A stretch of DNA of 64,000 bases, taken from Micromonospora sp. LH3U1. Its GTDB lineage: Bacteria; Actinomycetota; Actinomycetes; Mycobacteriales; Micromonosporaceae. Position 1 is the first letter of the stretch; each line of letters opens with the position of its first letter. Below the pieces are notes generated by a model. It worked only from the letters and a program-made list of their open reading frames with translations, made no database searches and was not told the origin of the DNA. Shown here one piece after another: positions 17,147-25,792 of this stretch. The translations under genes and the position numbers were made by a program. The stretch spans positions 6,447,501 through 6,511,500 of the forward strand of contig NZ_CP116936.1 of assembly GCF_028475105.1 (NCBI RefSeq), written 5' to 3'.

Positions 17147-17170
17147 TACAACGTTGCCTACAACGTTGTA
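17147..17170. promoter_or_regulatory. Tandem LacI-family operators
   Basis: A perfect 12-bp palindrome TACAACGTTGTA (17159-17170) is directly preceded by TACAACGTTGCC (17147-17158), which keeps ten of the twelve bases. Central CG and symmetric TACAA half-sites are typical of LacI/GalR operators. The pair lies between the regulator start (17094) and the arabinofuranosidase start, so one site cluster can control both directions. Confidence 0.85.
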
Positions 17171-17242
17171 GAAACGATGGACACCGGGTGAACGGTGACT
17201 GCGGTCACCCGGGCAACGGCACTGAGGAAAGGTGGCACCCCC

Positions 17243-18757
17243 TTGCGGACCGCGCAGCTGACGATCGACCCGGCCTTCTCCATCGGCCCGGCCGACCGAC
17301 GCCTCTTCGGCTCCTTCGTCGAGCACATGGGGCGGTGCGTCTACGGCGGCATCTACGAGCCCGGCCACCCCAGCGCCGACTCCCGCGGCCTGCGCCGCGA
17401 CGTGCTGGACCTGACCCGTGAGCTGGGCGTCTCGGTGGTCCGCTACCCGGGCGGCAACTTCGTCTCCGGCTACCGCTGGGAGGACGGGGTCGGCCCGGTC
17501 GGCGACCGGCCGCGCCGGCTCGACCTGGCCTGGAAGACGATCGAGACCAACGCGTTCGGGCTGGACGAGTTCATGACGTGGGCCGCCGAGGCCGGCGTCG
17601 AACCGATGATGGCGGTCAACCTCGGCACGCGCGGCGTCCAGGAGGCACTGGACCTGCTGGAGTACGCCAACCACCCGGGCGGCACGGAGCTCTCCGATCT
17701 GCGGCGCAAGCACGGCGCCGAGGACCCGTACGGGGTGCGGCTGTGGTGCCTGGGCAACGAGATGGACGGCCCGTGGCAGGTCGGCCACAAGACCGCCGAC
17801 GAGTACGGCCGCCTCGCCGCCGAAGCCGCCCGCGCGATGAAAATGATCGACCCGTCGATCAGCCTGATCGCCTGCGGCAGCTCCAACCGGCGGATGCCCA
17901 CCTTCGCCTCGTGGGAGGCGACCGTGCTGGAGCACACCTACGCGCATGTCGACTACATCTCGGCGCACACCTACTACGACCCGTCCGACGGCGACCAGGC
18001 CAGCATCCTGGCCTCGGCCGTCGACATGGACAACTTCATCACCGAGGTCGTCGCGACCGCCGACCACGTGGCCGCCAAGCAGCGACAGAAGCGCAAGCTG
18101 AAGATCTCCTTCGACGAGTGGAACGTCTGGTACGAGGCCCGCCTCCAGGCCGACCTGGACCGGCGCGGCTGGGTCGAGGCGCCGGCGCTGATCGAGGACG
18201 ACTTCACGGCGGTCGACGCGGTGGTCGTCGGCGACCTGCTGATCACCCTGCTGCGCCACGCGGACCGGGTCGGCGTGGCCGCCCAGGCCCAGTTGGCCAA
18301 CGTGATCGCGCCGATCCGTACCCGCAACGGTGGCCCGGCCTGGCGGCAGAGCATCTTCCACCCGTTCGCACTGACCGCCCGGTACGCCCGGGGCACCGTG
18401 CTGCGCACCGACCCGGTGTCGCCGCGCTACGACACCAAGAAGTACGGGGACGTGCCGGTGCTCGACACCGTGGCCGTGCACGACGAGGAGACCGGCGAGC
18501 TGACCGTGTTCGCGGTCAACCGCGACTCCACGGACCTCGCACTGGACCTCGACCTACGCGGCCTGCCGGGTATGTCCGGTCTGTCTTTCCAGAGCATCGC
18601 TGCCGGGTCTGACCCGTCAGCGACGAACACCGAAGCCGAGCCCGACCGGGTGACGCCTCGGGACCTGCCCACCCCCACCCCCGACGGCGGCCGGTGCACC
18701 GTGCGCCTGCCCGCCGTGTCCTGGAACGTGCTGCGCTTCGGCCCGACCAGCGCCTGA
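17243..18757 (+). CDS. GH51 alpha-L-arabinofuranosidase
   Basis: 504 residues, the usual length for intracellular GH51. The family signature FGSFVEHMGRCVYGGIYEPG is at the N-terminus, the acid/base glutamate is in WCLGNEMDGPW (about E173) and the nucleophile in ISFDEWNVWY (about E292). A C-terminal beta-sandwich follows the (beta/alpha)8 barrel. It removes terminal arabinofuranose from arabinan or arabinoxylan oligomers. No signal peptide is present, so it works in the cytoplasm on sugars brought in by the adjacent ABC importer. TTG 17243 follows GAGGAAAGG by about 10 bases; a GTG at 17195 would add 16 residues. The segment around residues 435-475 before the last strand is longer and less conserved than usual. 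Confidence 0.92.
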   Translation: MRTAQLTIDPAFSIGPADRRLFGSFVEHMGRCVYGGIYEPGHPSADSRGLRRDVLDLTRELGVSVVRYPGGNFVSGYRWEDGVGPVGDRPRRLDLAWKTIETNAFGLDEFMTWAAEAGVEPMMAVNLGTRGVQEALDLLEYANHPGGTELSDLRRKHGAEDPYGVRLWCLGNEMDGPWQVGHKTADEYGRLAAEAARAMKMIDPSISLIACGSSNRRMPTFASWEATVLEHTYAHVDYISAHTYYDPSDGDQASILASAVDMDNFITEVVATADHVAAKQRQKRKLKISFDEWNVWYEARLQADLDRRGWVEAPALIEDDFTAVDAVVVGDLLITLLRHADRVGVAAQAQLANVIAPIRTRNGGPAWRQSIFHPFALTARYARGTVLRTDPVSPRYDTKKYGDVPVLDTVAVHDEETGELTVFAVNRDSTDLALDLDLRGLPGMSGLSFQSIAAGSDPSATNTEAEPDRVTPRDLPTPTPDGGRCTVRLPAVSWNVLRFGPTSA

Positions 18758-18817
18758 TGTCGCACCGTGCTTGAGCAGGCACAATTCATCCCGTCCCCCT
18801 CCAAGGAGAAATACAGC

Positions 18818-20149
18818 ATGATCCAGAACGACATGAGTCGGCGCCGCCTGCTCGGCCTCGGTCTCGGAATCGGCGCCGCGGCCTCGCTGACCCTCGCGGG
18901 CTGCGGCGGCGGCGATGACAGCGCCTCCGGGCCGGCCGCCGGCAACGGTGGCAAGGAGTACACCGGCCCCAAGGTGGACCTGAAGCTGTGGAACGGCTTC
19001 ACCGGCGGTGACGGCGACATCTTCAAGACGCTCGTCACCCAGTTCAACACCGAGCACCAGAACATCGCGGTGTCGGTGGCCACGTACCAGTGGGAGGACT
19101 ACTACAACAAGCTCCCCGGCGCGGCCTCCAGCGGCAACGGCCCGGACATCGCGGTCATGCACATGGACCAGCTCGCCACCTTCGCCGCCCGCGGCGTGAT
19201 CAGCGAACTGGACGACGTGGCCAAGAACCTGGAGCTCTCCGAGGCGGACTTCGCCCCGATCGTCTGGAAGGGCGGGCTCTACAACAACAAGCGGTACGGC
19301 ATCCCGCTGGACATGCACCCGCTGGGCTTCTACTACAACAAGGCCGTCATGCAGCGGGCCGGCCTGGACCCGAACAAGCCGCCGACCACCAAGGACGACT
19401 TCACGGCGGCCCTGGTCGAGTTCAAGAAGGCCGGAGTGCAGGGCTTCTGGATCAGCCCGTTCCAGTTCACCGGCGGCATGACGTTCTACTCCCTGCTCAA
19501 CCAGTGGGGCGGCACCCTCTTCGACGCCGACGTGGCCAAGGCCACCTTCAACTCCGACCCCGCGGTCGAGGCGTGCACCTGGCTGGTCGACATGATCAAG
19601 CAGGGTCACTCGCCGGCCAACGTCGGCCAGGACGCCGAGTATCTGGCGTTCAAGAGCGGTAAGAACGCCTTCACCTTCAACGGCATCTGGCAGATCAACG
19701 ATCTGAAGAAGAGCCCCGAGGTGCAGTGGGGCGTGGCTCCGCTGCCCCAGATCGGCAGCAAGAAGGCGACCTGGGCCAACTCGCACAACTTCACCATCGT
19801 GAAGCAGCGGGCCAACGACGCCAACAAGGTCGCCGGGTCGAAGGTCTTCATCAACTGGCTGAGCCAGCACTCGCTCGACTGGGCCAAGGGCGGCCAGATC
19901 CCGGCCCGTAAGGCCGTTGTCGAGAGCGCCGAGTTCAAGGCGCTGCCGGAGATCTCGGCGCTCGCCCCCGAGCTGGAGTACGCGGCCTTCCCGCCGGCGG
20001 CCCCCGGCCTGGGCGAGGTCATCACGACCTTCTACAACTCGTTCAACGAGGCCGCGCTGGGCAAGAAGACGCCCAAGCAGGCGCTGGACGACGGCGTTGC
20101 CAAGGCCAACAAGCAGCTCGAGGACAACCGCAAGAAGTACGGGAGCTGA
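18818..20149 (+). CDS. Sugar ABC transporter substrate-binding lipoprotein
   Basis: 443 residues. The N-terminus MIQNDMSRRRLLGLGLGIG combines a twin-arginine-like motif with a lipobox (LAGC, cysteine near residue 29), so it is exported and lipid-anchored outside the membrane. The mature part is an extracellular solute-binding family 1 protein: LKLWNGFTGGDGDIF, GPDIAVMHMDQLATF and KNAFTFNGIWQIND. It captures oligosaccharides, most likely arabino-oligosaccharides, for the two permeases that follow 6 and 16 bases downstream. AAGGAG precedes ATG 18818. No ATPase gene is in the operon, so a shared MsiK-type ATPase elsewhere is expected, as is usual in actinobacteria. Confidence 0.93.
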   Translation: MIQNDMSRRRLLGLGLGIGAAASLTLAGCGGGDDSASGPAAGNGGKEYTGPKVDLKLWNGFTGGDGDIFKTLVTQFNTEHQNIAVSVATYQWEDYYNKLPGAASSGNGPDIAVMHMDQLATFAARGVISELDDVAKNLELSEADFAPIVWKGGLYNNKRYGIPLDMHPLGFYYNKAVMQRAGLDPNKPPTTKDDFTAALVEFKKAGVQGFWISPFQFTGGMTFYSLLNQWGGTLFDADVAKATFNSDPAVEACTWLVDMIKQGHSPANVGQDAEYLAFKSGKNAFTFNGIWQINDLKKSPEVQWGVAPLPQIGSKKATWANSHNFTIVKQRANDANKVAGSKVFINWLSQHSLDWAKGGQIPARKAVVESAEFKALPEISALAPELEYAAFPPAAPGLGEVITTFYNSFNEAALGKKTPKQALDDGVAKANKQLEDNRKKYGS

Positions 20150-20155
20150 TAACTC

Positions 20156-21121
20156 GTGGCGGACGTGATCGAGGTCGGGGCGGCGCGCGGTGACGCGCCG
20201 CCCCCGGCGGCCAACGCAGCCCGCCGGGCCGCCTCGGCGGGTCGGACCAGACGGGCGACGCCATACCTGTTCCTAGCCCCCTATCTGGTCCTGTTCGGGG
20301 TCTTCGGCCTGCTGCCGATCATCCTCGGCCTCTGGCTGAGCGTGCACCAATGGGACTTCCAACTGCCCAACCGGCCGTTCGTCGGGTTGGACAACTACAA
20401 GCAGCTCTTCTCCAGCGACTCCGCCGTGTACGGCGACTGGTGGGAGAGTGTCCGAGCCACCGTGATCTTCACGGTGCTGTCGGTGCCGCTGCTGGTGGTC
20501 GTACCGCTCGGGCTGGCGCTGCTTCTGAACCGGTCCTTCCCGGGCCGGACCTTCTTCCGGGCGATCTACTTCGCGCCGTACGTGCTGGGCGTCGCGGTGA
20601 TCGGCCTGCTCTGGCGGTTCCTGCTCGACGCCAACCTGGGCCTGGTCAACCGGCTCCTCGGGGCGGTCGGGCTGCCGTCGGACACTCCCTGGGTGACGAA
20701 CATGCCGTGGGCATGGATCTCCCTGGTCGGGGTGACCGTCTGGTGGACCTCCGGCTTCAACGCGGTGATCTACCTGGCCGGCCTGCAGGACATCTCGCCG
20801 GAGCTGTACGAGGCGGCCCGGATGGACGGCGCCAACGCCTGGCAGCGGTTCCGCAACGTGACCATGCCCGGGCTGCGCCCGGTGCTGCTCTTCGTGATCA
20901 CCACGACCGTGCTCGCCTCGGCGAACATGTTCGGCCAGTCGTTCCTGATCACCCAGGGGACGCCGGGCACGGAGACCCGCACGGTGGTGTGGTTCATCGT
21001 CGAGGAGGGCCTGCGGAACAACAATGCCGGCCGCGCGGCCGCGATGAGCATCGTGTTCGCCCTGATGCTGGCGGTCGTGAGCATCGCCAACTTCCGCATC
21101 TTCCGCTACAAGGAAGACTGA
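20156..21121 (+). CDS. Sugar ABC transporter permease (MalF-type)
   Basis: 321 residues with six membrane spans beginning at about residue 40 (YLFLAPYLVLFGVFGLLPII). The cytoplasmic EAA loop is ELYEAARMDGANAWQRFRNVTMPGL, which contacts the ATPase. A 40-residue charged N-terminal tail precedes the first span. It forms the translocation pore with the following MalG-type permease. GTG 20156 starts 6 bases after the stop of the binding protein gene, so translation is nearly continuous. Confidence 0.93.
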   Translation: MADVIEVGAARGDAPPPAANAARRAASAGRTRRATPYLFLAPYLVLFGVFGLLPIILGLWLSVHQWDFQLPNRPFVGLDNYKQLFSSDSAVYGDWWESVRATVIFTVLSVPLLVVVPLGLALLLNRSFPGRTFFRAIYFAPYVLGVAVIGLLWRFLLDANLGLVNRLLGAVGLPSDTPWVTNMPWAWISLVGVTVWWTSGFNAVIYLAGLQDISPELYEAARMDGANAWQRFRNVTMPGLRPVLLFVITTTVLASANMFGQSFLITQGTPGTETRTVVWFIVEEGLRNNNAGRAAAMSIVFALMLAVVSIANFRIFRYKED

Positions 21122-21131
21122 GGGGATCGCC

Positions 21132-21989
21132 ATGACGACGCCCACGCCGACCGCCAACGGTTCCGCATCGGGCCTGCGCCGGGTCGGGCTCTACACCACC
21201 CTTGTCGCGCTGGCCCTGATCTTCCTGGTTCCGCTGGTGTGGATGGTCATCACCTCGCTGAAGACCTACACCGCCGCCCAGCAGATCCCGCCGAGCTGGC
21301 TGCCGAACCCCGTCGCCGGGTACGGCTACGAGCAGATCCTCAACAACTCGGCGAACCCGGTGCTGCGCTGGTTCCTCAACAGCATGATGGCGGCCACGCT
21401 GCACTCGCTGCTGGTGCTGGTGACCGCTTCGATGGCCGCGTACTCCCTGGCCCGCCTGCGGTTCCGCGGGCGCGGGGTGACCTTCGCCCTGATCGTCGGG
21501 ACGCTGTTCATTCCGCCGACCTCGCTGATCGTCCCGAACTTCCTGATCGTCGATCAGCTCAACTGGATCGACACCCTCGCCGTGGTGGTCGTGCCCGGCG
21601 CGGCCAGCGCGTTCGGGGTCTTCTTCCTGCGGCAGTTCTTCCTCTCCCTGCCCAACGAGCTGGAGGAGGCCGCCACGCTGGACGGCGCCAACCAGTGGCA
21701 GATCTTCTTCAAGGTGGTGCTGCCGCTGTCCAAGCCGGCGCTGTCCACCCTGGCCGTGCTGTCGTTCCTCACCAACTGGAACGACTTCCTCTGGCCGATC
21801 TTCGTGCTGTTCAGCCCCGAGAAGCTCACCCTTCCGCCAGGCCTGGGCCTGCTCCAGGGCTCGTACGTCACCGACTACCCGGTGATCATGGCGGGCGCGG
21901 TGCTGGCCAGCCTGCCGGTGCTGATCCTCTTCGTGCTGGCCCAGCGGCACATCATCCAGGGCGTCTCCCGCAGTGGTCTGAAGGGATGA
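21132..21989 (+). CDS. Sugar ABC transporter permease (MalG-type)
   Basis: 285 residues, six spans, with the MalG-type EAA loop ELEEAATLDGANQWQIFFKVVLPL. It pairs with the preceding permease. The last codons overlap the ATG of the GH43 gene (ATGA at 21986-21989), so uptake and extracellular hydrolysis are produced together. The ATG at 21132 follows GAGGGGA with good spacing. Confidence 0.93.
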   Translation: MTTPTPTANGSASGLRRVGLYTTLVALALIFLVPLVWMVITSLKTYTAAQQIPPSWLPNPVAGYGYEQILNNSANPVLRWFLNSMMAATLHSLLVLVTASMAAYSLARLRFRGRGVTFALIVGTLFIPPTSLIVPNFLIVDQLNWIDTLAVVVVPGAASAFGVFFLRQFFLSLPNELEEAATLDGANQWQIFFKVVLPLSKPALSTLAVLSFLTNWNDFLWPIFVLFSPEKLTLPPGLGLLQGSYVTDYPVIMAGAVLASLPVLILFVLAQRHIIQGVSRSGLKG

Positions 21990-23011
21990 CGCGCACAACC
22001 GCCCGGCGACGCGGCGCGGCGGCGATCGTCATCGCCGCCGCGTTGCTCGTTCCGGGCTGTGCCGACGGCAGCGAATCCACCCCCACGAGCAGCGGGAGCG
22101 ACCCCAGCATGTTCACCAACCCGGTCGTGAAGACCGACGCCCCTGACCCGCAGGCGATCCAGGTGGGCGACACCTGGTACCTGTTCCACACCAACTCCGG
22201 GGGCCGCAACGTCCCGGTGCTCACCTCCACGGACCTGGTCGACTGGACCGAGGCCGGGGACGCCCTGCCGGCGCTGCCGGACTGGGCGGACGCCGGCAAG
22301 ACCTGGGCGCCGGAGGCGATCCAGTTGGCACCGGACCGCTTCCTGCTCTACTACACCGTGGCCGGCCGGGAGTCCGGGCGGCAGTGCGTCGGGCGGGCGG
22401 TGGCCAGCGCGCCGCAGGGGCCGTACTCCGACGACGCGGCCGGCCCGCTGATCTGCCAGGCCGACCTGGGCGGGGCGATCGACGCCAGCCCGTTCCGGGA
22501 CACCGACGGCAGCCTCTGGCTGCTGTGGAAGAACGACGGCAACGCGATCGGGGTGGACACCTGGCTCTGGTCGCAGCGCCTCGCGGACGACGGCCTGACC
22601 CTCGTCGGCGAGCCGACGAAGCTGCTCAAGCAGACCGAGCCGTGGGAGGGCACCCTCATCGAGGGGCCGTTCTTCCACCGCCAGGACGGTCGGTTGCTCC
22701 TCTTCTTCGCCGCCAACGCCTACGACCGGGCCGAGTACGCCGAGGGCTACGCGGTCTGCGAGAGCCCGACCGGCCCGTGTGTGAAGGCCGCCGAGAACCC
22801 GATCCTGAAGAGCGACCAGGCCGCCTCGGGCCCCGGCCACGCCTCGATGGTGGTCAAGGACGGCCGGACCTGGCTGATCTACCACGCCTGGCCACCCGGC
22901 CAGGAGGGCAGCACCGACCCCGGTCGGCAGATCTGGCTCGATGAAGTGACCTGGGTCGACGGCAAGCCGGTGGTCAAGGGCCCGACGGCAACGCCGCAAC
23001 CCCGCCCCTGA
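21986..23011 (+). CDS. GH43 family secreted lipoprotein (arabinanase/xylosidase-like)
   Basis: 341 residues. A signal sequence ends in a lipobox (LLVPGC, cysteine near residue 25) followed by a Ser/Thr-rich linker, so the enzyme is surface anchored. The five-blade propeller shows the GH43 acids: base aspartate in KTDAPDPQAIQ, pKa-modulating aspartate in GAIDASPFRD and acid glutamate in LIEGPFFHR. Family members cut arabinan, arabinoxylan or xylosides; the locus favours an arabinan or arabinoxylan substrate. It is translationally coupled to the upstream permease. A strong hairpin ends the operon just after the stop. Confidence 0.88.
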   Translation: MTRTTARRRGAAAIVIAAALLVPGCADGSESTPTSSGSDPSMFTNPVVKTDAPDPQAIQVGDTWYLFHTNSGGRNVPVLTSTDLVDWTEAGDALPALPDWADAGKTWAPEAIQLAPDRFLLYYTVAGRESGRQCVGRAVASAPQGPYSDDAAGPLICQADLGGAIDASPFRDTDGSLWLLWKNDGNAIGVDTWLWSQRLADDGLTLVGEPTKLLKQTEPWEGTLIEGPFFHRQDGRLLLFFAANAYDRAEYAEGYAVCESPTGPCVKAAENPILKSDQAASGPGHASMVVKDGRTWLIYHAWPPGQEGSTDPGRQIWLDEVTWVDGKPVVKGPTATPQPRP

Positions 23012-23016
23012 TCGGT

Positions 23017-23055
23017 CGTGCGGAAGGGCCCCCCGAGTGGGGGCCCTTCCGCACG
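23017..23055 (+). terminator. Terminator of the arabinoside operon
   Basis: Arms CGTGCGGAAGGGCCCC and its complement GGGGCCCTTCCGCACG flank a short loop, 5 bases after the GH43 stop. The stem is about 16-17 bp. There is no U-tract. Confidence 0.8.
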
Positions 23056-23240
23056 CGTCGGGTCAGGAGGTCGGCGTTGCTGCCCGGCGGCGATGTTGGT
23101 CAATCGCATCGATCGGGCGTGAGCCCTTGCGATTACGACCCGAGTATGAAAATTTCCTACCAGCGGCAGATAGCCCTCGGCGAATCTTGCCGGAGTTGCC
23201 GCGCTGATCACCCGGGAGCCCCAACGAAGGGACACACCGC

Positions 23241-24902
23241 ATGAAGGCAACTCGCCTCGGAGCCGCCGGGCTGGTCACAGCCCTGCTCGGCACGCTCGTC
23301 GCCGCCACCCCCGCGAACGCGGCACCCGACGCGGCCGGCACCACCAGCACCACCACCTGCACCACCAACCCGGCAACGCCCAAGCGGCAGTTCCGGGCAA
23401 TGTGGATCTCGTCGGTGGTCAACATCGACTGGCCCAGCAAGGCGTCCCAGACCAGCCCGAACCAGGTCGCCGCCCAGCAAGCCGAGTATCGGGGGCTGCT
23501 CGACCTCGCCGAGCGACTGCACCACAACGCAGTCGTCGTGCAGGTCCGGCCTACCGCCGACGCGCTCTGGCCCTCGCCGTACGAGCCCTGGTCGGAATAC
23601 CTGACCGGCGTCCGCGGGCAGGACCCCGGCTGGGACCCGCTGGCCTTCCTCGTCGACGAGTCGCACAAGCGCAACCTGGAATTCCACGCCTGGTTCAACC
23701 CGTACCGTGTCTCCATGCCGGCACCCGGCGGCGCCGGTGCGGACCTCACCCAGCTCGCCCCCGACCACCCGGCCCGGCAGCACCCGGACTGGACCTTCGC
23801 CTACCCGCCGGCCGGCGTGGCCGGCAGCAGGCTCTACTACAACCCAGGCATCCCCGAGGTCCGTGAGTTCGTGCAGACCGCGATGATGGACGCGGTCAGC
23901 CGGTACGACATCGACGGCGTGCACTTCGACGACTACTTCTACCCGTACCCCAGCGGCAGTTACCAGGTGCCGGACGACGCCACCTTCGCGGCCCACAACC
24001 GGGGCTTCACCGATCGGGCGGACTGGCGGCGGGACAACATCAACCTGCTGATCCAGGAGATGAACGGCAAGATCAAGGCGGCGAAGCCGTGGGTGAAGTT
24101 CGGGGTCAGCCCATTCGGCATCTGGCGCAACAAGGCCGCCGACCCGCTCGGCTCGGACACCACCGGCAGCCAGTCGTACGACATCATCTCCGCGGACACC
24201 CGAAAGTGGGTCAAGCAGGAGTGGATCGACTACGTGGTGCCGCAGCTCTACTGGTACATCGGCCAGTACCCGGCCGCCGACTACGCGCGGCTCGTGCCGT
24301 GGTGGGCCGAGACGGTGCGCGGCACCCGCGTGCAGCTCTACATCGGCCAGGCCGACTACAAGAGCGGCGAGCCGACGTACGGGCCGTTCTGGCAGAACCC
24401 GAGTGAGCTGTCCGACCACCTGACGCTCAACCGGGCGTACCCGGAGGTGCAGGGCAACGTGCACTTCTCCGCCGTCCAGGTGCGGGCCAACCGGCTCGGC
24501 GCCACCGACATCTACGCCGCCGAGCACTACTCCCGCCCGGCGCTCGTGCCGACCATGCCGCACCTCCCGGCGAAGCCGCTGCTCTTCCCGGTGGTCACCA
24601 AGGCGGTCCGGCAGGCCGACGGGGTACGGCTGACCTGGCGCCAGCCGGCTGACGGCGTCGGGCCATTCGGCACCGCCACGTCGTACGCGATCTACCGGTT
24701 CGACGGCACCACGCTGCCCGGTCGGTGCGGTACGGCGGACGCCGCGCACCTGGTCGACGCCGTCCGGGCCGTGCCCGGTGGGGCGCAGTCCTGGGTGGAC
24801 GACTCGGCCGAGCCCGGACGGCGCTACACCTACCAGCTGACCGCCCTGGACCGGTCGGCCAACGAGAGCCCGACCAGCCCGCCGGCCTTCGTCCTGCGCT
24901 GA
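23241..24902 (+). CDS. Secreted family 10-like glycosyl hydrolase (GHL10, YngK type)
   Basis: 553 residues. A signal peptide (cleavage near ANAAPD, residue 29) is followed by the GHL10/DUF187 barrel, starting FRAMWISSVVNIDWPSK, with NAVVVQVRPTADALWPSPYEPWS, FHAWFNPYRVSM and YDIDGVHFDDYFYPYP as hallmark strands. The last 100 residues resemble a fibronectin type III domain (VRLTWRQPADGVG, YTYQLTALDRSAN). GHL10 enzymes such as DigH act on denuded peptidoglycan glycan strands or other polysaccharides, so cell-wall turnover is one likely role. ATG 23241 follows AAGGGA. It has its own promoter region after the previous terminator and ends with a strong terminator. Confidence 0.88.
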   Translation: MKATRLGAAGLVTALLGTLVAATPANAAPDAAGTTSTTTCTTNPATPKRQFRAMWISSVVNIDWPSKASQTSPNQVAAQQAEYRGLLDLAERLHHNAVVVQVRPTADALWPSPYEPWSEYLTGVRGQDPGWDPLAFLVDESHKRNLEFHAWFNPYRVSMPAPGGAGADLTQLAPDHPARQHPDWTFAYPPAGVAGSRLYYNPGIPEVREFVQTAMMDAVSRYDIDGVHFDDYFYPYPSGSYQVPDDATFAAHNRGFTDRADWRRDNINLLIQEMNGKIKAAKPWVKFGVSPFGIWRNKAADPLGSDTTGSQSYDIISADTRKWVKQEWIDYVVPQLYWYIGQYPAADYARLVPWWAETVRGTRVQLYIGQADYKSGEPTYGPFWQNPSELSDHLTLNRAYPEVQGNVHFSAVQVRANRLGATDIYAAEHYSRPALVPTMPHLPAKPLLFPVVTKAVRQADGVRLTWRQPADGVGPFGTATSYAIYRFDGTTLPGRCGTADAAHLVDAVRAVPGGAQSWVDDSAEPGRRYTYQLTALDRSANESPTSPPAFVLR

Positions 24903-24918
24903 CCCGTCCCTCCCTCGC

Positions 24919-24955
24919 CGAATGCCCCGGGTGCCCCGCGCACCCGGGGCATTCG
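24919..24955 (+). terminator. Terminator of the GHL10 gene
   Basis: Arms CGAATGCCCCGGGTGC and GCACCCGGGGCATTCG pair perfectly around CCCGC, 17 bases after the stop codon, and are followed by TCTGTTT. This is the clearest intrinsic terminator in the window. Confidence 0.9.
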
Positions 24956-25088
24956 TCTGTTTCGACGTATGTCACCAATAGTTGGCGCGACGCATACCGA
25001 CCAGTTGATCAGTTGATCGAGACTCATCGACATCCGGTAACCCGCCGGTAACTTCCGTCCCACCCGCTCACCCCCGCGGAGGTCACCC

Positions 25089-25628
25089 GTGCCCCGACGT
25101 CTCGCCACCCTGTTCGCCTCGGGCGCGCTCGCGCTGCTCGCCACCCTCGCCATCGCCTCCCCCGCCGCCGCCGTCACCCCCGCCCAGCGGCTGTCGGTGC
25201 TGTCCAGCTGGACCCAGACCAGCGCGTCCAGCTACAACTCCTGGAACAGCGCACGGGTCAACCGGGCACCCTGGGCCGAGTACAACTTCAACTGGTCCAC
25301 CGACTACTGCTCGTCGAGCCCGGACAACCCGCTCGGCTTCACCTTCAACCTGGGCTGCTACCGGCACGACTTCAGCTACCGCAACTACAAGGCGGTCGGC
25401 CAGTTCCCGGCCAACAAGTCCCGACTGGACAGCGCCTTCTACGAGGACCTGAAGCGCGTCTGCGCCACGTACAACGCGGTCGTCCGACCGGCCTGCTACA
25501 GCCTGGCCTGGACCTACTACCAGGCAGTCAGCATCTTCGGATCGGTCGCGGCCGTGCAGCAGGCCGACATCGACCGCGCCGCCCGAATGAAGGCCAACGC
25601 CGAACGCGCCGCCGCCACCCACCCCTAA
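25089..25628 (+). CDS. Secreted prokaryotic phospholipase A2
   Basis: 179 residues. A signal peptide ends near ASPAAAVT (residue 29). The mature protein has the prokaryotic PLA2 signature: TDYCSSSPDNPLGF, then the catalytic CYRHDFSYRNY with H93 and D94, and cysteines C74/C90 and C115/C126 for two disulfides. It hydrolyses the sn-2 ester of phospholipids with calcium, outside the cell. Length and layout match Streptomyces violaceoruber PLA2 (about 122 mature residues) with a small C-terminal helix extension. GTG 25089 follows GGAGGT. The gene stands alone, with an unusual C-rich tail and repeat element after it. Confidence 0.9.
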   Translation: MPRRLATLFASGALALLATLAIASPAAAVTPAQRLSVLSSWTQTSASSYNSWNSARVNRAPWAEYNFNWSTDYCSSSPDNPLGFTFNLGCYRHDFSYRNYKAVGQFPANKSRLDSAFYEDLKRVCATYNAVVRPACYSLAWTYYQAVSIFGSVAAVQQADIDRAARMKANAERAAATHP

Positions 25629-25792
25629 ACCCCACCCCACCCCACCCCACCCCTGCCTCCACCCCCACCCCCGCCCCCTGGCCGCGTTGATCAAGAGGTT
25701 TCGGTCACCGGAAGCCCGTTTCCTGACGCAAACCTCTTGATCAACAAGGCTGGGCTGGGGGGTGGGGTGGGGGCGGGTGGGGTGGGGTGGGG
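25629..25792. repeat. C-rich/G-rich flanks around inverted repeat copy 2
   Basis: The centre (arms 25687-25707 and 25724-25744) is a 21-bp inverted repeat with two mismatches; its right arm TGACGCAAACCTCTTGATCA is identical to the right arm of the copy at 16008-16067. On the left, 25629-25680 is a run of ACCCC units; on the right, 25749-25795 is a run of GGGGT units, so the whole intergenic region is a large nested near-palindrome. The G-rich strand on each side could fold into G-quadruplexes. It separates two convergent genes and contains no coding frame that looks real. Confidence 0.85.
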
